The position numbers and the translations under genes were made by a program. From Tricholoma matsutake (lineage: Eukaryota > Basidiomycota > Agaricomycetes > Agaricales > Tricholomataceae), in contig AP026538.1 of the NCBI GenBank assembly GCA_026075535.2, positions 8,308,001 through 8,372,000 on the forward strand: a stretch of 64,000 bases of DNA, written 5' to 3'. A model generated the notes under the pieces. It was not told the origin of the DNA and did not search any database. It worked only from the letters and a program-made list of their open reading frames with translations. Positions 22,521 to 35,400 of the stretch are shown here, piece after piece. Position 1 is the stretch's first letter, and each line of letters begins with the position of its first letter.

Positions 22521-23390
22521 CATGTCACATCAACTGAATTCTTTGCCTCTTCCCATGTCTTTAGCTTGTCTTTGAATTGCAGGGATTCAGGGTCTATTTC
22601 CTCTATTTCCAATGCCAGGGCCTGCAAATTATGAGCCTGATCACTGAGATTGAGACTATTAAGGAGTTCATCAATCTGATCAAGATCAGTGGTGCAGTGA
22701 TTATCAGCTTTAGCTGCTCACCAGTCCACCTGGGCTTCCTTGATGCATGTGGCACTATCTATTGAATCTTGGATAGCTTTGTCTAACTGAGTAGTAGGTC
22801 TGTAAGAGTACCTCTTATCTAACACTTACTAATACACACAATCACCTGACATACAGTTGATATCTATTACCAACCATGTATTGTATCTTCATCTCATACC
22901 ATCAACAATATACTCCATTCAGACCATTCCTCTTTATTTCTTGAGACACCCTTAGTGTTGGATGCCCTGTCATCCTTCCACTTTTTTTTAAAGTCAAACA
23001 AACTGTCCATGTTTCTCCCTTGGACATCTACCCTGTCCTTGCCCTGCTATATCACCATACCTCCTTGTTCACATAATGAGACTCTTGCAGTGACACCCCA
23101 CCCCATCCTGAGACTCCCACAACCTGCAACCTTGAGTGCATGCACACACTATGGCCCAGTTTAGCCCGAGAGTAACTGCACAATAACTGGGCTGCTTAGC
23201 TCCCTTTAGAAGCACATCACCATATCACACTTCTTGAGCTTCTATCCACCCCACCCACCCTTCATTAAGCAGAAGCAGTCCTTCTTTCAACAATACATTG
23301 CCAAACATTGCCCACCATATAAACCTTGCCTCATCCATCTAAATGGAAAATCCTTGTCAATTCTAAATGGAAAGTCCTCATCAATTCTAA
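22521..23390. other. No gene seen
   Basis: Spacer of about 0.9 kb between the Copia relic and a gag-like fragment. Only short frames; probably the decayed upstream part of the Copia pol. Confidence 0.4.
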
Positions 23391-23629
23391 ATGGAAAATC
23401 CTGATCAATTCCCTCACCCACCTACAGATCTGGAGCACAGTGCCACCCTGCCATCCTCACCACTGCCACCACTGACACTATCCCCACCAACACACCATCC
23501 TCATATAGAGCCTCCTTGCACCTGTCATCCCCACTCTGACTCCTCTGACTCTGACTCTGCTCCCTGCACACAAAGTTCAACAATGGCACTTGTTGACCCC
23601 TACATTACCAGCTTGCCATATGCCCCCAC
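23391..23629 (+). pseudogene. Pro/Ser-rich gag-like N-terminal fragment cut by LTR
   Basis: An open frame rich in Pro, Ser and Asp ends in MALVDPYITSLPYAPT just before the LTR starting at 23630. The composition and the last motif resemble N-termini of agaric gypsy gags, but this is a weak call. The LTR insertion cuts it. Confidence 0.35.
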
Positions 23630-25117
23630 TGTTAGGAAACAGCCCCATTATATAATAAAATTTCAGTTTTATTTTATTATGTTGAATTACACCGAATTAC
23701 ACTACACCTGGAAGGCATGAGAATTTTATTTCACACGTGTCAATATGTATGCACATGTACATGCACATCAGTTGTAACAATGTACAACATATGTAACCTA
23801 GTATATAAACTGAAATATATGCCTAGGGGACCCCAGTTGTGTTCTCTTAGGTATTCCACCTACCATTGTGGTGTGAAACACCTTCCTCAACACTAAACTA
23901 TAAATAGCCCCTCACATCAAAACCACTGATTCCCCATCACACCGTGATGTGTGTACATCCCACCCCCTTCTTGTAGAGAGAACCCACATGGTCTTAGCTA
24001 GCAGATAAGTGGGTGTCACCCTAACAGAAGAACACAACTTCCCATATCAGTGCACCTCCTCTTTTGTGCATCCATCATTGTTTCATCATGCCACATCTGA
24101 TTACTTATCCTTTCAGCATGAGTTGGAAGTAACTGTGCATATGTAATCTACCTTTTCTTTCATAAGCCAACACCAGGCCTCACCTTACATTGCAACTGCC
24201 AGTGATTGAGAGACAGCACTTGTTATCAGGACAGCTGTAACCAGACAACCAATTGGATCTGGTTTAGTTACAATTTACATTACTCTATTCAGATGACTAT
24301 TTTAGTTACAAGCCAAATTGTAATCCCATAGGCTTACTCATCCATTACTCATATTTTGACACCTGTCACATTCCCCAGATATACTGACTAATTTGTCATC
24401 TTCCCTCTCTTCCTTTTTCTCCTCTTACGTTCATGTTGTTCACTACTGTAGCTTTCGCTGTATCCTCTCACTTAGCTATATATTCTTGTCCTGTTCCATC
24501 TCGGCTGATTCAGTGAAGCCTCACCTTCTTCGAGGTGAGCTTACACAAATTCAGTGATGTCTCCAAGATCAGGCACTTAGCCAAAGAAGTGATTCATCAC
24601 AGATCTATCCATTATGTCTGAACCATCAACTTCTAATCCCATCCCTAATCCTATTCCTACCCCTGTGCTAGAGGCAAAGATTGATGTGCTCACAGCGCAA
24701 ATGTTGCAACTAGTGTCAGTGCTTGTAGCATCACAGCCCAATCAACCAGAGGTACAGCCACAGATGACAGCAGAGAAAGATGACGAGATGAAGGAGATAG
24801 TGGAGTAGATTTCACAAGATGATGTGCAGATGGCAGAGAAGTCCAAACATGGAAAGGCACACTTACCTAAGTATGCACCACCCCAGATTTTTGATGGTGC
24901 TATAGAGAATACAAAATCATTCATCAGCTCTATAGTATTGTACATCCATGGGAGGAAGCCAGAATTTTGCACAGCAGAGTCTAAAATTATGTTTGCTCTC
25001 TCCTACATATATTCAGGGGGGAAAAGCACAGACTACAGTTTTGGAGAAATGAGGCTATTAATCAAATTGCTGGGGGAAACAAACCATTTGTGACATTCAA
25101 GGAATTTTTGGAGGGAT
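23630..25117 (+). mobile_element. Truncated copy of the 14668-20881 gypsy family (5' end only)
   Basis: A 397-bp 5' LTR (23630-24026, TGTTAGGAAACAG to CACCCTAACA) is followed by the leader GAAGAACACAACTTCCC and a gag start at 24614 clearly homologous to the gag at 19994. Similarity stops near 25117 (ATTTTTGGAGGGATTGAAAG), where Copia-type sequence takes over. Compared with the longer copy most changes turn CG into TG or CA. Confidence 0.85.
24614..25117 (+). pseudogene. gag fragment, truncated
   Basis: MSEPSTSNPIPNPIPTPVLE starts like the intact gag at 19994. A stop appears after codon 64 (24806-24808), then the frame resumes at 24824-25093 with PPQIFDGAIENTKSFISS and a small frameshift near 25010 (SYIYSGGK). 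The rest of gag and all of pol are missing. Confidence 0.8.
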
Positions 25118-25204
25118 TGAAAGTGACCAAGATTCATCAAACATTTCACTCTTCCCTGCTTAGCCTTTTGTCAAGAACAATCCCCTCCTCTTCCCTTCAT
25201 GCAC

Positions 25205-25960
25205 ATTAGACTGGCCCTATCATTACAGTGGAGGGAGAAATAGAATACTTCATTGACAGGATTATCAATCAGTGTACATGGCCAAGGAAAGTAGTTCCTT
25301 CTCAGGTGGCTATGGACCTGAGGCAGACCTATGGTTGCCACGACATGAAATTGCAGATACTGATGTGTAGCCTAGCTAAGTCCACCCATACTTTCTCTAG
25401 CTTCCTCTTGGCCCTATGCCCTTCCCCCTCCTCACATTTCTTTGGTACTGTGGCCTTTGTTTGTTTGCCAAGGACACAAGATTCACATTTAGAGGGCTTA
25501 ACTGAGGATAGTTTGGGCATACCTGTGATGCCACAGGGATTTGAAATTGACATGTCCCAGGTGATGATGCCAGGTTTCAAGATTGGGGGTGTTGTGAATG
25601 GCTAATGGATGCTCAGTGTGTACTGAATACAGATTGAGCAAATAAGGTTGCTTAGTATGGGACCTTGTGCAATGAGTGCTCCCATTGATTTATTAGTAAG
25701 TATCATGGAAATGTGCCACCACATTTGAGTCTCGGGATAGGCAGCTGACAGAAATAAGGCAGACAGCCACATTTGGTATGAAGTGAGAATGATCGACACT
25801 CCCGAGCTATTCTTAATTTGATATCTCCCATGCTAGTGAAAATTTTGTAGTCACCAAAGAGAGTGATGAGGTGATAATTTTCAATCCTACGACGATCTTT
25901 CTTTTTATAAAGCGAGCAGAGCCAGCCATCAGAGAACCCAGTTCCTGGTTGCAAATGTTG
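25205..25960 (-). pseudogene. Copia protease-linker / pre-integrase remnant
   Basis: The minus strand gives SMGDIKLRIA (linker, same as at 540-600), then CESCVLGKQTKATVP, which is the GAG-pre-integrase zinc region, and a short continuation. Frames alternate and stops are present. A third Copia relic at the edge of the gene island. Confidence 0.55.
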
Positions 25961-26354
25961 TATTTTACCATTTTTTGGACCTGTTCACGTGACGTTGGTG
26001 GGTTTACCGACTTCTTTTTAGTGTTATTGTAAATGTCAAGGTTGCCAACTTTCGTCTTTCCGTATTCTTGACGTTTGGTGCTTCTAGATACCTAATAGCC
26101 ATGCGTTGAAGCTCCTGCTGAATAAATAGTATATTCCGGGGCCCGGGTCCTCAGCATGCCCCCTAAATAGCGGTTCATGTCAGAGAAGCTCAAGGTTTCC
26201 TTCCGCGAGAAATACTTATCCACACACGTTCGTCTCTCCCCTAAAATCTGTTCATGATCCCCGCGATAAACAAGCAACAGCCTCCGAAATCGTCTTTTCG
26301 CTCTCAGGATATGTTCTGGTTTACCGTCCCTGCAGTGGACAGCTCCCGAAATCT
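25961..26354. other. No gene resolved
   Basis: Edge of the gene island; CpG becomes common here. A 92-codon minus frame at 26092-26370 overlaps the 3' side of the next gene and has no recognisable features. Confidence 0.35.
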
Positions 26355-26850
26355 TCATGCTTTCAGCCATTTCCCTGGTTCATCATTCGTGCTGACCCCA
26401 AAATTTGGATGAGTGTTCTTGAAGACGACCAACTCGTTGGGTACCATACGTGAGAAACGTCTTTCACCTTATGGACCGCGGTGTGGAGCCTAGTCACATT
26501 CGTCATCTCTTTCTCATCACATTTGATTCCCGTTGTAGAACCGCTGTGATAACAACGAGTATCTTTCCCGATCTTGAAGATTGCAGAATCATGGTCCTGG
26601 AATACGGCGGATCGTGATATAAGATTGAAGGACAGAATAGACAACAGCGGTAACCTGCCTTCTCGATATAGGCAATGTGTCCTCGGTCCCGGTTGCATCC
26701 AGCGTGGTATCACTCACCTCCTTTACATACAATAACGCAGTTTCCAATCGGGATACACGACCTGGGACAAAGATCTCTTGCAAAAAATTGAATCTTGTCT
26801 TCCGAGTCCATGCGTAGCATGTGATCTCTACAGAATAAGAAAGTGTGAGC
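26355..26850 (-). CDS. Unidentified intron-containing gene, 3' part
   Basis: Three minus-strand exons join in one frame across GT..AG introns. Exon A is about 26850-26718, ending ..ETALLYVKE. Exon B is 26596-26468 (43 codons, DHDSAIFKIG to TAVHK), and exon C is 26417-26355 (NTHPNFGVST.. to a TGA). The introns are 121 bp (26597-26717) and 50 bp (26418-26467), all in phase 0. The 5' end is unresolved: the frame is closed upstream by a stop in the AGCTAGCTC region, so an earlier exon is needed. I recognise no domain. The consistent phases and typical intron size are the only support. Confidence 0.4.
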
Positions 26851-27646
26851 TAGCTTATGTGCTTCGAGTCAGCGTGAATCGCAAGATAGTCTAAGGGTTG
26901 TGGTCACTGACATCCGAGTGGGAGATTAGCTGCTTGCCATTGGCTTGTGGGGTATTTCCTATGAGAATTCTTAATGATGTTCCATTATGGTCAGACATAT
27001 GGGTCAACTTCGATTCTACAGACCACATGCAGCAGTGGGATAAGTCAGTTGGAGATGCGCTTCTTCCACGATGCTCACTCCAAATCGAGTGTGAAGATGT
27101 TACCGTACCAATCCGCCGAACGTCAAAATGACGTGTATCATGGGCGAATCCTTCGTCAATATGACCTCTTAATACAGGGCGATCCTTGCACGGACGTTAT
27201 GGAACCATGATCAAGACCAAGAGAATACAATCCCATAGAACAGACCGTGTGCGAACCAAAAGTTGAATTATAAACAGACCCCATCGACGAACATCTCCTC
27301 AGTGAGCATCATTGGCAAGGGAACAACTAGTCGAGGTCATCTGCGAAGCTGGGTTTACTGAGACGTATCAATCAAAGATAAAGAGGAACGATGAGTAAAA
27401 ATAGCGAATTTGAATAGAGTAATTCTGACCTGATTAAACAAGTGAGTAGAGGTTGGCACTGGTTGGTAATTGGTCGACGTCAACCTAAAGATCATGAAGT
27501 TAGGGCCTAGGGTCGTGGATTAAAGGAAAGAAGGATGATAGCGTATGCTCATATCAATTGCCGGCAAACAAGAAAAAAGCCGGAAGTGAATAACCAAATA
27601 TCAGCCAACAACGTGCTCTCAATCACTCCAACCAGTTGTCAATGTC
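26851..27646. other. No gene resolved upstream of ATG12
   Basis: Contains frames of up to 78 codons on the plus strand (26898-27210) without recognisable motifs, and probably the 5' exons of the minus-strand gene plus the ATG12 promoter. Confidence 0.35.
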
Positions 27647-28247
27647 ATGGCACACAGTTCGGGTAGTCCTGATGCACCTACTCGGTCGCTACCAGCTTGG
27701 GCTCCCATAGATCAATCAGATATACCTGAAGAAGCCCTTAGAGCACTTGAAACTTACAAAAAAAAAGATCCTTCAAAGGGTAGGTCATGCATGATGGAAA
27801 TCCTGCTCTTCACTGAATTTTGTCTGCTTCAGTGATAGTACGCTTCAAGGCAGTCGGAAATGCCCCCATAATGAAGCAGAACTTCTACAAAATCACATCC
27901 TCTAATCGTTTCCAAGCGGTGATACAGTTTCTGAGAAAGGAGTTGGGTTGGCAGGCCGGTGAACCACTGGTAGGTGGTTCTTTCGATGCTCCTTTGTTGA
28001 AACTCACGACATTGTAGTTTACATATATCAATCTGGCGTTCTCCCCTGCTCCTGATGATACTGTTTCAAATCTTTTCAAGGTATGAACTACTTTTGTTTG
28101 ATATCCATCGTGATGTCTCATTGGAACCCGTGGCTAGTCTTTTTCCACGGATGGCCATCTTATCGTCAACTACAGGTACTATTCTTAATCTCCTTCAGAT
28201 ATAACCCTGAACAATACCTTAATAGCACAACTGCAGCCTGGGGTTAG
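27647..28247 (+). CDS. ATG12: Autophagy ubiquitin-like protein Atg12, five exons, 130 aa
   Basis: Atg12 is the ubiquitin-like modifier that is attached to Atg5 through its C-terminal glycine and forms part of the E3-like complex for Atg8 lipidation in autophagosome formation. Exons: 27647-27779, 27833-27969, 28018-28080, 28138-28175, 28226-28247; introns are 48-57 bp with GT..AG ends, and the joined length is 393 nt. The product has a short disordered N-terminus, then the ubiquitin fold with VRFKAVGNAPIMKQNFYKI, FLRKELGWQAGEPL, FTYINLAFSPAPDD, STDGHLIVNY, and the ending STTAAWG, with the required terminal Gly just before the stop. The start ATG at 27647 is the first in the frame. Very secure identification; exon borders read by eye. 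Confidence 0.93.
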
Positions 28248-30824
28248 GACCTGGTTTCAGTTTCATTCCGATCATGATGGCAAGGACAGCTCCATGGGTT
28301 GTCTTGAGATCAGACGCGATGTGCCGCGGCCATCCACTATATTCTCCTTCTGTAGAGCGGCCTTCGTGGGACAGCTCGCCTGTTGTTGAATGATGTCGCT
28401 TGCTCTACAGCTGTTGTATCTCGTACGTCGATCAATTCGCCATGCTATCTGATCATCGTCTCCTTGGCTTCATCTACGGTATCCTGCAGACACTAGTTCA
28501 CACGGCATAACGGAACCGCTAAAAGACCGTCTGGTTATTTTTATCCGCTTGTTCTACAACGGTGAAGGTCGTGTGATACCTGATTCGCTCTGGTGAATCG
28601 AGAACTTCTTTGTTCATCGTCAAATACCAGCGAGAATTGGAAAAGTGACTTGACCAATTCTGATTGGTTGTTCATTCAGCAGACCAACTTCAGTGTTCGA
28701 GGTCGTGTTATCTGCGAGGTTCTTATTGCTCACTGCGTGAATGCCTGTTCTCTTGAAGTCTTCCTGCGATGCCTGTTCACTGCAGCTCTTAGCGGAAAAA
28801 TTCCAGCAGCTTCAGAATTAGGTCGATGCCCCTTTATGCACGCCTTAATACGGCTAGGCTTACCCAGTCTGTTATCAATTGCTCTTTAAACAAAGGACCG
28901 ACTATAGTATCCTGCGAGGACTATAGCTGTTGGCTCTTCATTGTGATAAATCGTGATCGAGCTCATGATCACCCTACAAATTACAAGTGTGACTCATGCA
29001 TGCATATTAGAGGTACCATCGTACATTTAGCAATTCTACCTGGCTGATCGAGCAAGATCGCTCTTTATAGCGTTTGGTATCGAGGGCATAAGGTAATCTG
29101 TCTTTTCGGAATCTGGCCCCTTGCGGACCCTGATTCTACAGCATTGTCCAAGCTCATACGGTGAACTTCCGAACACATTGAAACCGCATGCTTGCAGACA
29201 AAGGAGCAGTCCGAGGTATATTCTCGACAACTTTCTGATCCCTGATAAGGTCAGGCATACAGCAAACTCGGACGAGGCTCCCAGGATAAGATATATTCGC
29301 GGAGCCAATACGTATGTCTGATATTCGGTGAGGAAAATCAGGTGAGATCCATTGCTCTGGGCGAGCGAGAATCTGGGAAGAATTACAGGAGCTCAGACAA
29401 TTAACCAGCCATACTCGGGATAGGATGTCGATCTTGTGACGTTGGCGAGAACCCTCGGAGGCTTTTCAAACAGCATTAATGATCGGCTGCATTCATACTC
29501 GATTTGTGCAGGCTATGCTGAAATGTTGAGTTGAATCCATCGCCGAGAGCATGTTTGCAAAGAATAAACACGCCTCAGAACATGCGTATGATGTCATGTT
29601 TTCACGGTGGATTTCCGAGGCAAGAACTGGGTAAGAACTTCGGACGATAGATTTCTTCCACCAGAAAGTACCTGCCGTTAGCATAACGAATTATTGTGAA
29701 CTCAATCTATAGGTCATCCACGACCAGCGATACGTCGAGAGCAGAATAGGGTATAGTACAGGTTAGATACGGTACGATTGACCGGACGGGTCCAGGGACG
29801 ACCGCAGATGGAAGACATATTCAGCTAGATTCGCTCCGATAGGCAACGCCGAAACGAGATGGACCGTAGTGTCGTCCACCAACAAGTTAACTGTGCGGAA
29901 GATTGATGAGGGCAGTCTCATATATGTTGTACCGGTTTCTGCCGGAAAAATATATTCCGCTGGTCGGACCCTTGTGAACGAAAATTGGCTTTGGTGGTAG
30001 GGCAGGGCCCTGGTGGTAACAGTTATGAGGACGTCGGAACGTTATGTAGCGGACCAAGGTGCGGCAGATTGCGTTGTCTAAGCACATGGGAATCCTAGAC
30101 TTTTTGAGTTTTACATAGAATAAAAATTCAATGCCCGTGCAGTTTCGTAGCAATAGAGGATCTCGCAAAGTAAATTTGTTGCCTTTCTACAGCATAAATC
30201 CGAGAGTCTTGCATCCCAACTGCTGAAAAAAAATAGAAAAAAATAATACGGTACTCGCGCCGTTCCGAGATTCCACGGCAAGTCAAGCCTGGTTCAACGT
30301 ATTAGAGAGACGTACATAGAGTGGCGATATTGATAGGTTAGAGTGTGTTGTGTTATATCCCAACGATATAACATCACCACGTTTCCAACGTAACAGGGTC
30401 GGGCAATCTCAGAGTGATTGCCGAAGTCACCTTTTGATTACATAGGCGACATAGTTGTCACACCTAAATTATATGCAATTTCTATTGAATAGCAAGCGAG
30501 TGGATGCTAGTCAATGATGCGACCCGAACCCAATGAAAAGGCAAACTGTACGTACATATGTCTATGTGAGTAATGTTATTAAGTCCCAGTCGGGAATTGT
30601 ATGTGTAGACAAAGGAGATATGCGGAGATGTCTAGGATGAGATGCATGCAAAACGAAAGCGAACGAAAGCAACAATGGTCGGGCCGAACCTAGCAGCCTG
30701 ACATCTACAAAGTCCCAGGTGAAGCGATAGAGGGAGTCTAAATGTATTCATGATTTTGTTTTCTAGGGAGATGGATCAGCATTATTCTGTGTAGGTAGTG
30801 GGAGAAAGCGTACTGGTCGCATCA
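28248..30824. other. Unresolved, probably genic, no complete gene model
   Basis: No ORF above about 100 codons. Short coding-like exons with plausible GT..AG borders occur. One is on the plus strand at about 29550-29632: MFAKNKHASEHAYDVMFSRW up to a GTAAG donor, rejoining in phase near 29714. Another run on the plus strand is around 29121-29240. Given the exon sizes of ATG12 this is compatible with intron-dense genes, but I could not assemble or name one. Confidence 0.3.
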
Positions 30825-31197
30825 TCAGCGGTGAGGAGCATTGTGACGGTGGAAGAGGCTATACATAGCATGAGTTAAATTGAACCCTAGTAGTAGAACT
30901 ATGTGAATACTGACAGGGATTATATACGCAGGCGTTTCAGACGAATTTTGAGACGCAGTTTTTGAGAGGGCCTTTTGCAGCTATTCGACAAAGATGATAA
31001 ATTGAAGTGATGAAAGGCATAGTGACTGATCTTACCTTGGCTTCGCTCTCAGCAGCTCGTCGGGCGTACATGTTTGAATGAAGCGAAACATTGTTCATAC
31101 TTGTTGCATGTGGGAGAGAGTGTAGCGATGATGATACACTAGGAAACGCAACTAGACTTGAGGGCACTCCGTTGGAGGACGCGTTTTTGGCAGACAT
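30825..31197 (-). CDS. Small membrane protein with C-terminal TM segment, 105 aa
   Basis: Exon 1 is 31197-31036 (54 codons) and exon 2 is 30980-30825 (51 codons plus TGA), joined in phase 0 over a 55-bp intron (GTAAGATC..CGAATAG). The first ~70 residues are Ser/Asn/Ala-rich and polar, with a likely short helix AESEAKLQKALSKT. Residues ~73-95 (AYIIPVSIHIVLLLGFNLTH) form one hydrophobic segment, followed by a short basic tail SLFHRHNAPHR. That layout suggests a tail-anchored or single-pass protein. No family recognised. Splicing is supported by the donor consensus and by the open frame through the membrane segment. Confidence 0.5.
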
Positions 31198-32267
31198 GGC
31201 AGAATGACTTTGAAGGTTGTCACCGGGGGTAGTAGGCCTACTAGGTCAGCAAGGAGACTCGAGTGTTGCGTAGCAAAGAAGCAACGGCCAAAAAGGTAAA
31301 GCAGCAACTAGCAGAGCAGCCTGAGGAACGAGAAAACGGGGGTGAAGAGAAAATTAGTGGCATCCCCAGGGAAAGCTTTATAGACTATAGTCCGACGTCC
31401 ACATGCAGGTGTGTGACGGCCTTTCATCTCACGTTTGCGATCATTTAGTGCATGATAATAATTACAGTTGCCGCCGACATCAAAGAGATGCGAAACTGCG
31501 ATCTTCACATAACTGAGGTACATCCATCTGGATCAGCATCTGGCAACCCTTGCTTGGTCTCCCCGATTGACTTACAAGATCCAGATTCATATCCGGCGGT
31601 TTCTCCCGGCCTCAAGTTTGCCCTTTCTTGCCTCAAGGTTACTACCTGTAAGGCGTGTACTGAGCGTGTAGGACATAGATATCCCTTCAACGAAATCTGG
31701 GGTGTTCGTCCAAGGATCCTGATATTCATTCATGCGGAGTTTTTCCATCCAAACTCCTATTCCAAGCCTGTAATCGTGGTTTCTTGTTCAGGAAATCGAT
31801 TTCCTCCCTTACTCACGCCAGGCTCATCTTATCTCGAGCAGTGATCATGAAAACGTATATTCTAAAGTTCATCCCCAGGCTCTGGTATTCACGTACCTCG
31901 AACACGGCGCCACGCCACTTCACGACGTTACAACAAGTATACATGTATGAATCGAGGCATTCCGAAACGCCTTTGCTTCGTGTGCGGCGCTCCGTCGTCA
32001 CTCTGGCACTCTGACATGCTGTAAATCCTTCATATGCCACTGGCTGTGGCAAATCGAGTGTTTTCCTACAGACCATTGTAGTTTCCATCGAAACCAACGG
32101 ATCGCTCTCAAGTTTCAGCGAATTGAACTTGCATGTTTTAAAATTGATGTTCCTAATTGCCTTCCACGACGTCAACTGCACATGTTATGTAACTCAAACT
32201 ATTATAATGTGATCGATTTAACCTCACGACTCACGAGTTCCCGCATTCTGCTCAGATAACGATTGAG
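31198..32267. other. No gene resolved
   Basis: The longest frames are 130 codons (plus, 31452-31844) and 122 codons (minus, 31813-32181). Neither has recognisable motifs or clear splice support, and they disagree in strand with neighbours. Confidence 0.3.
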
Positions 32268-32490
32268 TTAGCTGTGTATGTACTCTTGGATTCCGAAGGA
32301 GCGAACGTCGTGCACACAAGTGACACAACTCAACGACATCATTATGTCGATGTAATCTTGTGGGCTTGTGTCTTGTTGCTGATCGATGATCCTCCAATGA
32401 AATGGTTCAGGTGTCATATCAGCCACTGGTAATAGCAACACCTTGAGTCTACTATATCTCTTTCTGAAGAAAAATAGTGGCGATGCCGTG
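32268..32490 (-). CDS. Exon-like terminal segment of an unidentified gene
   Basis: After a good acceptor (..GATTTCCAG at about 32491) the minus frame stays open for 74 codons to a TAA at 32268-32270. It is protein-like in composition: RLKVLLLPVADMTPEPFHW and later MMSLSCVTCVHDVRSFGIQE. The preceding donor GTAAGTG gives a 48-bp intron, but the phase of the upstream exon does not fit cleanly, so the gene model is incomplete. No family recognised. Confidence 0.3.
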
Positions 32491-35400
32491 CTGGAAATCC
32501 GTGGCCGATTCAGTACAGAAAACTTCGATTACACTTACATTGACCGTCAACACGCATCTTCAAGCTGTTATCCGTCGAACAGTAAGATCCGTTCCACTGC
32601 ATCGTATGTCTGTTCCGTCCATCAGCAAGCGTGACTACGGTTCCGGACTCTTGTGAATATCGAATTCTACATGCCCACGTCTAAAAAAAGATGCGAAGGT
32701 CCCAGATAGGTATTTCTCGCCACCCATAGCGATCCTGTATCCCCAGAGTCTCTGCCGGGTTCGGCACGTAATCATGATCTGAGTAAGCACTGACAGACTC
32801 GCGTGAATACCCAGGAACCACAACGCCGCTAGACTCCCAAGCCTGAGAGCCCCTTTAATTTTGCAGTGTGTGTTGTCATGCCCACGTTCGAGACCCTACA
32901 ACGATTGCAGACCGACGTTGAACGTTGAAGCTCTATGTTTCCTCTCAAAGGCCAAATCTAATTTTTGGTCTCATGTTGCTGAATGTTTGCGGTCCTCTGG
33001 AGGGACTTAAAAGTGTTGTTAATGAGCACTAACAGCATTATACACGTCAAACGTGAGACGTGCGAAGATATAATAACTACATCTGAAGGCCTTGGTATTA
33101 AAAACGACGAGTTTTGCATCATATGGAAGTCAGAGATCGCGTGTAAGGAGGGAGTAACAGTCTGGAGATGGCAGTGATAGTAGGCAACTACCATTTGGAA
33201 TGAAAGGGGTCCATGAGAAGCGGAACGGACAGTGACTGTTTACGGCATCAGCACAATACGTCTCTAAAATGACGTAACTTAAAGACACTTACCATCTTTG
33301 CCACTGAACGCTTCGTTACCCCAGCTCCTGGAAAGGCGCTTCGAAGACCTGCAGGTGTAAAGATACCACAGAAAATAGTCATTGGGAATACGTTGCAAAT
33401 CGTCGGGGAAGTTGGAGGAAGACGCGCTGATATGGCGAGTTCGGTAACTTACTTGACTGTGCAAAGGAATTTTCTCTGCTCGCTGGAGATAACTTTAACT
33501 CATCGCCGTTTGAGGCTAATGATTTTGAACACGAGGTGAGTAATTGATCGGACAGAACAAGATGCCCTCAAATCCAACTCACGCGCGTGCCATAAGCAGC
33601 TCTGGCAAGATCATACACGAACGTGTTTGTGCTGAAGGAACATACCTGACAATGTACCGCCTGCTTATCCACGAATATGAGTCTTTCGCCTCAATGTAAT
33701 AGGCTCAAACCAGAGCCTCAAGTTAATATAATCATCAATTCATATGAGACCGCCGGCATCGATCGAAGCTCCTACCAGTTCTACGACTTCAAGCCGGAAG
33801 AGAAGGATAGATCAATGACTTGAGAGAGCTAATCAGTAATAAGGAGTTCCCAGACTTGCGAAATTTTACAAAAGAATTGCCGCGGTAGATCGGGGACAAA
33901 ACTAGCCGTAGGCAGGGGAAGCCAATCGTTTCTTCTGGGCGAAACCCAACCCGATTGACGTGTAGAAGAGATTTACTGAGACCAACACGCCCTCAGGCTC
34001 CGTAAACGTTTCATTCCGTGCTTGAGGCATGGCCTGCGCTCTGAAGAACGTGTTCCTGATCTAGTAAGAGTGGCACAAGAGGTAATAGCATAGTAAGTAA
34101 GAGTGGCCACCTGGAGGCAAGGGATCCTTGACGCGATGCGGTGACATTTCCACCGTGCACGCCACCTGGGACCTGCATTTGGCATCATCAAGCCCATAGG
34201 GAATGAATCGAGGAAAGATTAAACGTGTGGTCCAACTTTGAGTTATTGGCCATGGGTTTCAATCAATCAGGTCCAGGTCCGGATGATGGATCCTGCCCAC
34301 CGCCTACAAATATGCCTAGGAACGAGTCAATCCATTGCTCGCGATGGGCCGCGAACAGTTATAGGGAAAACTTGCAGTCGCATATTTTCATGAAGAGTGA
34401 GAGTCAGTCTAACCTATAACGTCAGTTGACAGTAGCCGGAAATCCCAGATTGTGAATTTCCTTTTCAGGACTTTGGAAAGCTGAATTCTACGTATACTCC
34501 TTCAAGTTCTGGTGCTTGTTACTGGTGACTGGTCCCCTTAGGAACATATCACCAAGACAGTCTGTCTTCGCAACAAGAAAATTGGCTCAATACTTCGCTA
34601 TCTATGTACCGGCGGCCCAGAACCGTACCTGACGTTAATCCCCTGCCTTCAGACTTCAGAGTTGCTTTTGAATGTGCCTCGACCTTCGCGAATGGGAATA
34701 GGACAGCGGTATTCCCCCCATGGCGGTTTCCAATTCACACGCGCTAGTACAGGGATCTACTACAGTTCGGGGACATCGACATTTGTGCGCGCCCATCGTC
34801 GTCTTCGTGGACACACGATACCTCTACTTTCAGACACAGCTGGAACTCCAAATCAATGTTATAATCACTATACAGGAGAACAAACCTTTTCGAGAAATCG
34901 ATGAGAACAGTTACCCAAAACATAACACACAGCTTTGTTGCCCTCGTGCTCGGCGCCACTGTAGTGACTGCATCAGCAATTTCGGTTTGTGCCAGCGTGC
35001 TATGGGCGCTGGCCCAGGGACCATGCTACCTATATGCGTCAGGAGACCACGCTATACAGCATTTCATAGCTGAGGCAGGATTTGCTGAGGCTAGACCGAA
35101 TCATAATGTGTCCTACTCCTCCCTTTGATCTTGGCCGATCTCGGTATCTGCTCTGCTTTGATCTACCTATCACGATGCCGCCATCTCAGGGTGGTGATTA
35201 TCAGTGGACAAAAAGAGATATATTTTCATTTATATTCCATCGATGGCTTGGTCAAGTCATACGGGCACGTTACGCGAGAACCCCAAATCCGTTGAACGGA
35301 TTTGGGGTTCTCAGTGGGCCAACTGTGGACACAGCGAGCTACACCTAGACTTCTATTTGCGCTGAGAAACCTCCCCTCGACGGCTGGAATCTCGTCAGGT

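Noticed and set aside
30782..30860. A third exon of the small membrane-protein gene ending at a TAA at 30782
   Set aside because: The phase does not work; the frame instead reads through a hydrophobic segment to the TGA at 30825 without a second intron.
31452..31844. 130-codon plus-strand frame and an integrase-like phrase (NRSLDGKTPHE) on the minus strand
   Set aside because: The phrase is isolated, in a CpG-rich region without other Copia traces; likely chance.
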